Source of the DNA: Borrelia turcica IST7
Lineage (GTDB): Bacteria > Spirochaetota > Spirochaetia > Borreliales > Borreliaceae
Direction: 5' to 3'
DNA: 64,000 nucleotides
Assembly: GCF_003606285.1 (NCBI RefSeq)
Contig: NZ_CP028884.1
Span: 434,001 to 498,000, forward strand
The translations under genes were made by a program, and so were the position numbers. Shown in pieces: positions 63,907 to 64,000 of this stretch (position 1 is the first letter of the stretch; every line of letters starts with the position of its first letter). Under the pieces are notes generated by a model. It worked only from the letters and a program-made list of their open reading frames with translations. It was not told where the DNA came from and did no database searches.

Positions 63907-64000
63907 TGTCAGTTTTGAAAAAGCATTAGAACTTTATAAGAAAAGCGATTTTAAAAATGCTCTTCTTCATTTAGATGTTTTTGATGATAATTTTGATTCT
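63899..64000 (+). CDS. TPR-like protein, 5' end only
   Basis: Starts with ATG at 63899 inside the end of the preceding gene and runs off the right edge. The 34 visible residues (MNNVSFEKALELYKKSDFKNAL...) fit a tetratricopeptide-type helix pair (ALELYKKSDFKNALLHL). Translational coupling to the fibronectin-domain gene suggests they work together. Confidence 0.7.
   Translation, partial: MNNVSFEKALELYKKSDFKNALLHLDVFDDNFDS

Overview
This window is chromosomal DNA of a spirochaete of the genus Borrelia, most likely of the relapsing-fever group. The signs are very AT-rich DNA, dispersed rRNA genes, the gene order hk1-rrp1 / rRNA / gyrA-gyrB-dnaA-dnaN-recF-rpmH-rnpA, small lipoproteins, and proteins recognisable as Borrelia DipA, Rrp1, Hk1 and ParZ. 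One 5S-23S pair is present (Lyme Borrelia have a tandem pair), and hpt-purA-purB sits between the 23S and 16S genes. Both traits are known from relapsing-fever species. The exact species cannot be settled from the sequence alone. All assignments come from reading motifs by eye; no database search was run.

Layout. 1-10 kb: the 5' end of a fructose-type PTS gene, a nuclease operon, a lipid-kinase-like gene and a lipoprotein that fuses two prolyl isomerase families, then cheR, cheB, a TraB-family membrane protein, adk and the porin gene dipA. 10-15.4 kb: the rrp1/hk1 c-di-GMP signalling pair on the minus strand. 15.4-29.2 kb: the rRNA region. 5S and 23S are separated from tRNA-Ala and 16S by about 9 kb holding a small lipoprotein gene, a HAD phosphatase, hpt-purA-purB, a DNA glycosylase, tRNA-Ile, and a maltose-type PTS permease with a family 4 6-phospho-glucosidase. 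Two very long perfect hairpins lie between the PTS gene and tRNA-Ala. 29-34.7 kb: radA, rsmI, small conserved genes, and parA-parZ with no parB beside them. 34.8-46.6 kb: the replication-origin region (gyrA, gyrB, dnaA, dnaN, recF, a DUF721/DciA-like gene, rpmH, rnpA, yidC, jag). 46.7-64 kb: a sugar-nucleotide epimerase, fba, a small heat-shock protein, aspS, then antiporter::EIIA, HPr, HPF and rpoN, two half-size ChrA genes, mscS, a glycolipid glycosyltransferase, holA, a lipoprotein, uvrC and a secreted fibronectin-III protein.

How the parts work together. The organism lives on salvage. Hpt, PurA and PurB turn hypoxanthine into AMP. The PTS genes feed sugar phosphates to glycolysis (Fba). 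DipA is a dicarboxylate porin. Hk1-Rrp1 makes c-di-GMP. rpoN, HPF, HPr and an EIIA domain fused to a cation/proton antiporter form a cluster resembling the nitrogen-PTS loci of other bacteria.

Most interesting points: the paired PTS promoters, each with a long perfect palindrome ending in the same sequence; a 47-bp-stem hairpin in the rRNA spacer; a one-base homopolymer defect separating Hk1 from its signal peptide; a CheB whose phosphorylation site is serine; a cyclophilin-FKBP lipoprotein; an 89-bp duplication of the adk 3' end that supplies the dipA ribosome-binding site; the absence of parB; and a cluster of ATTMGACA repeats between dnaA and dnaN, next to the point where strand composition flips.
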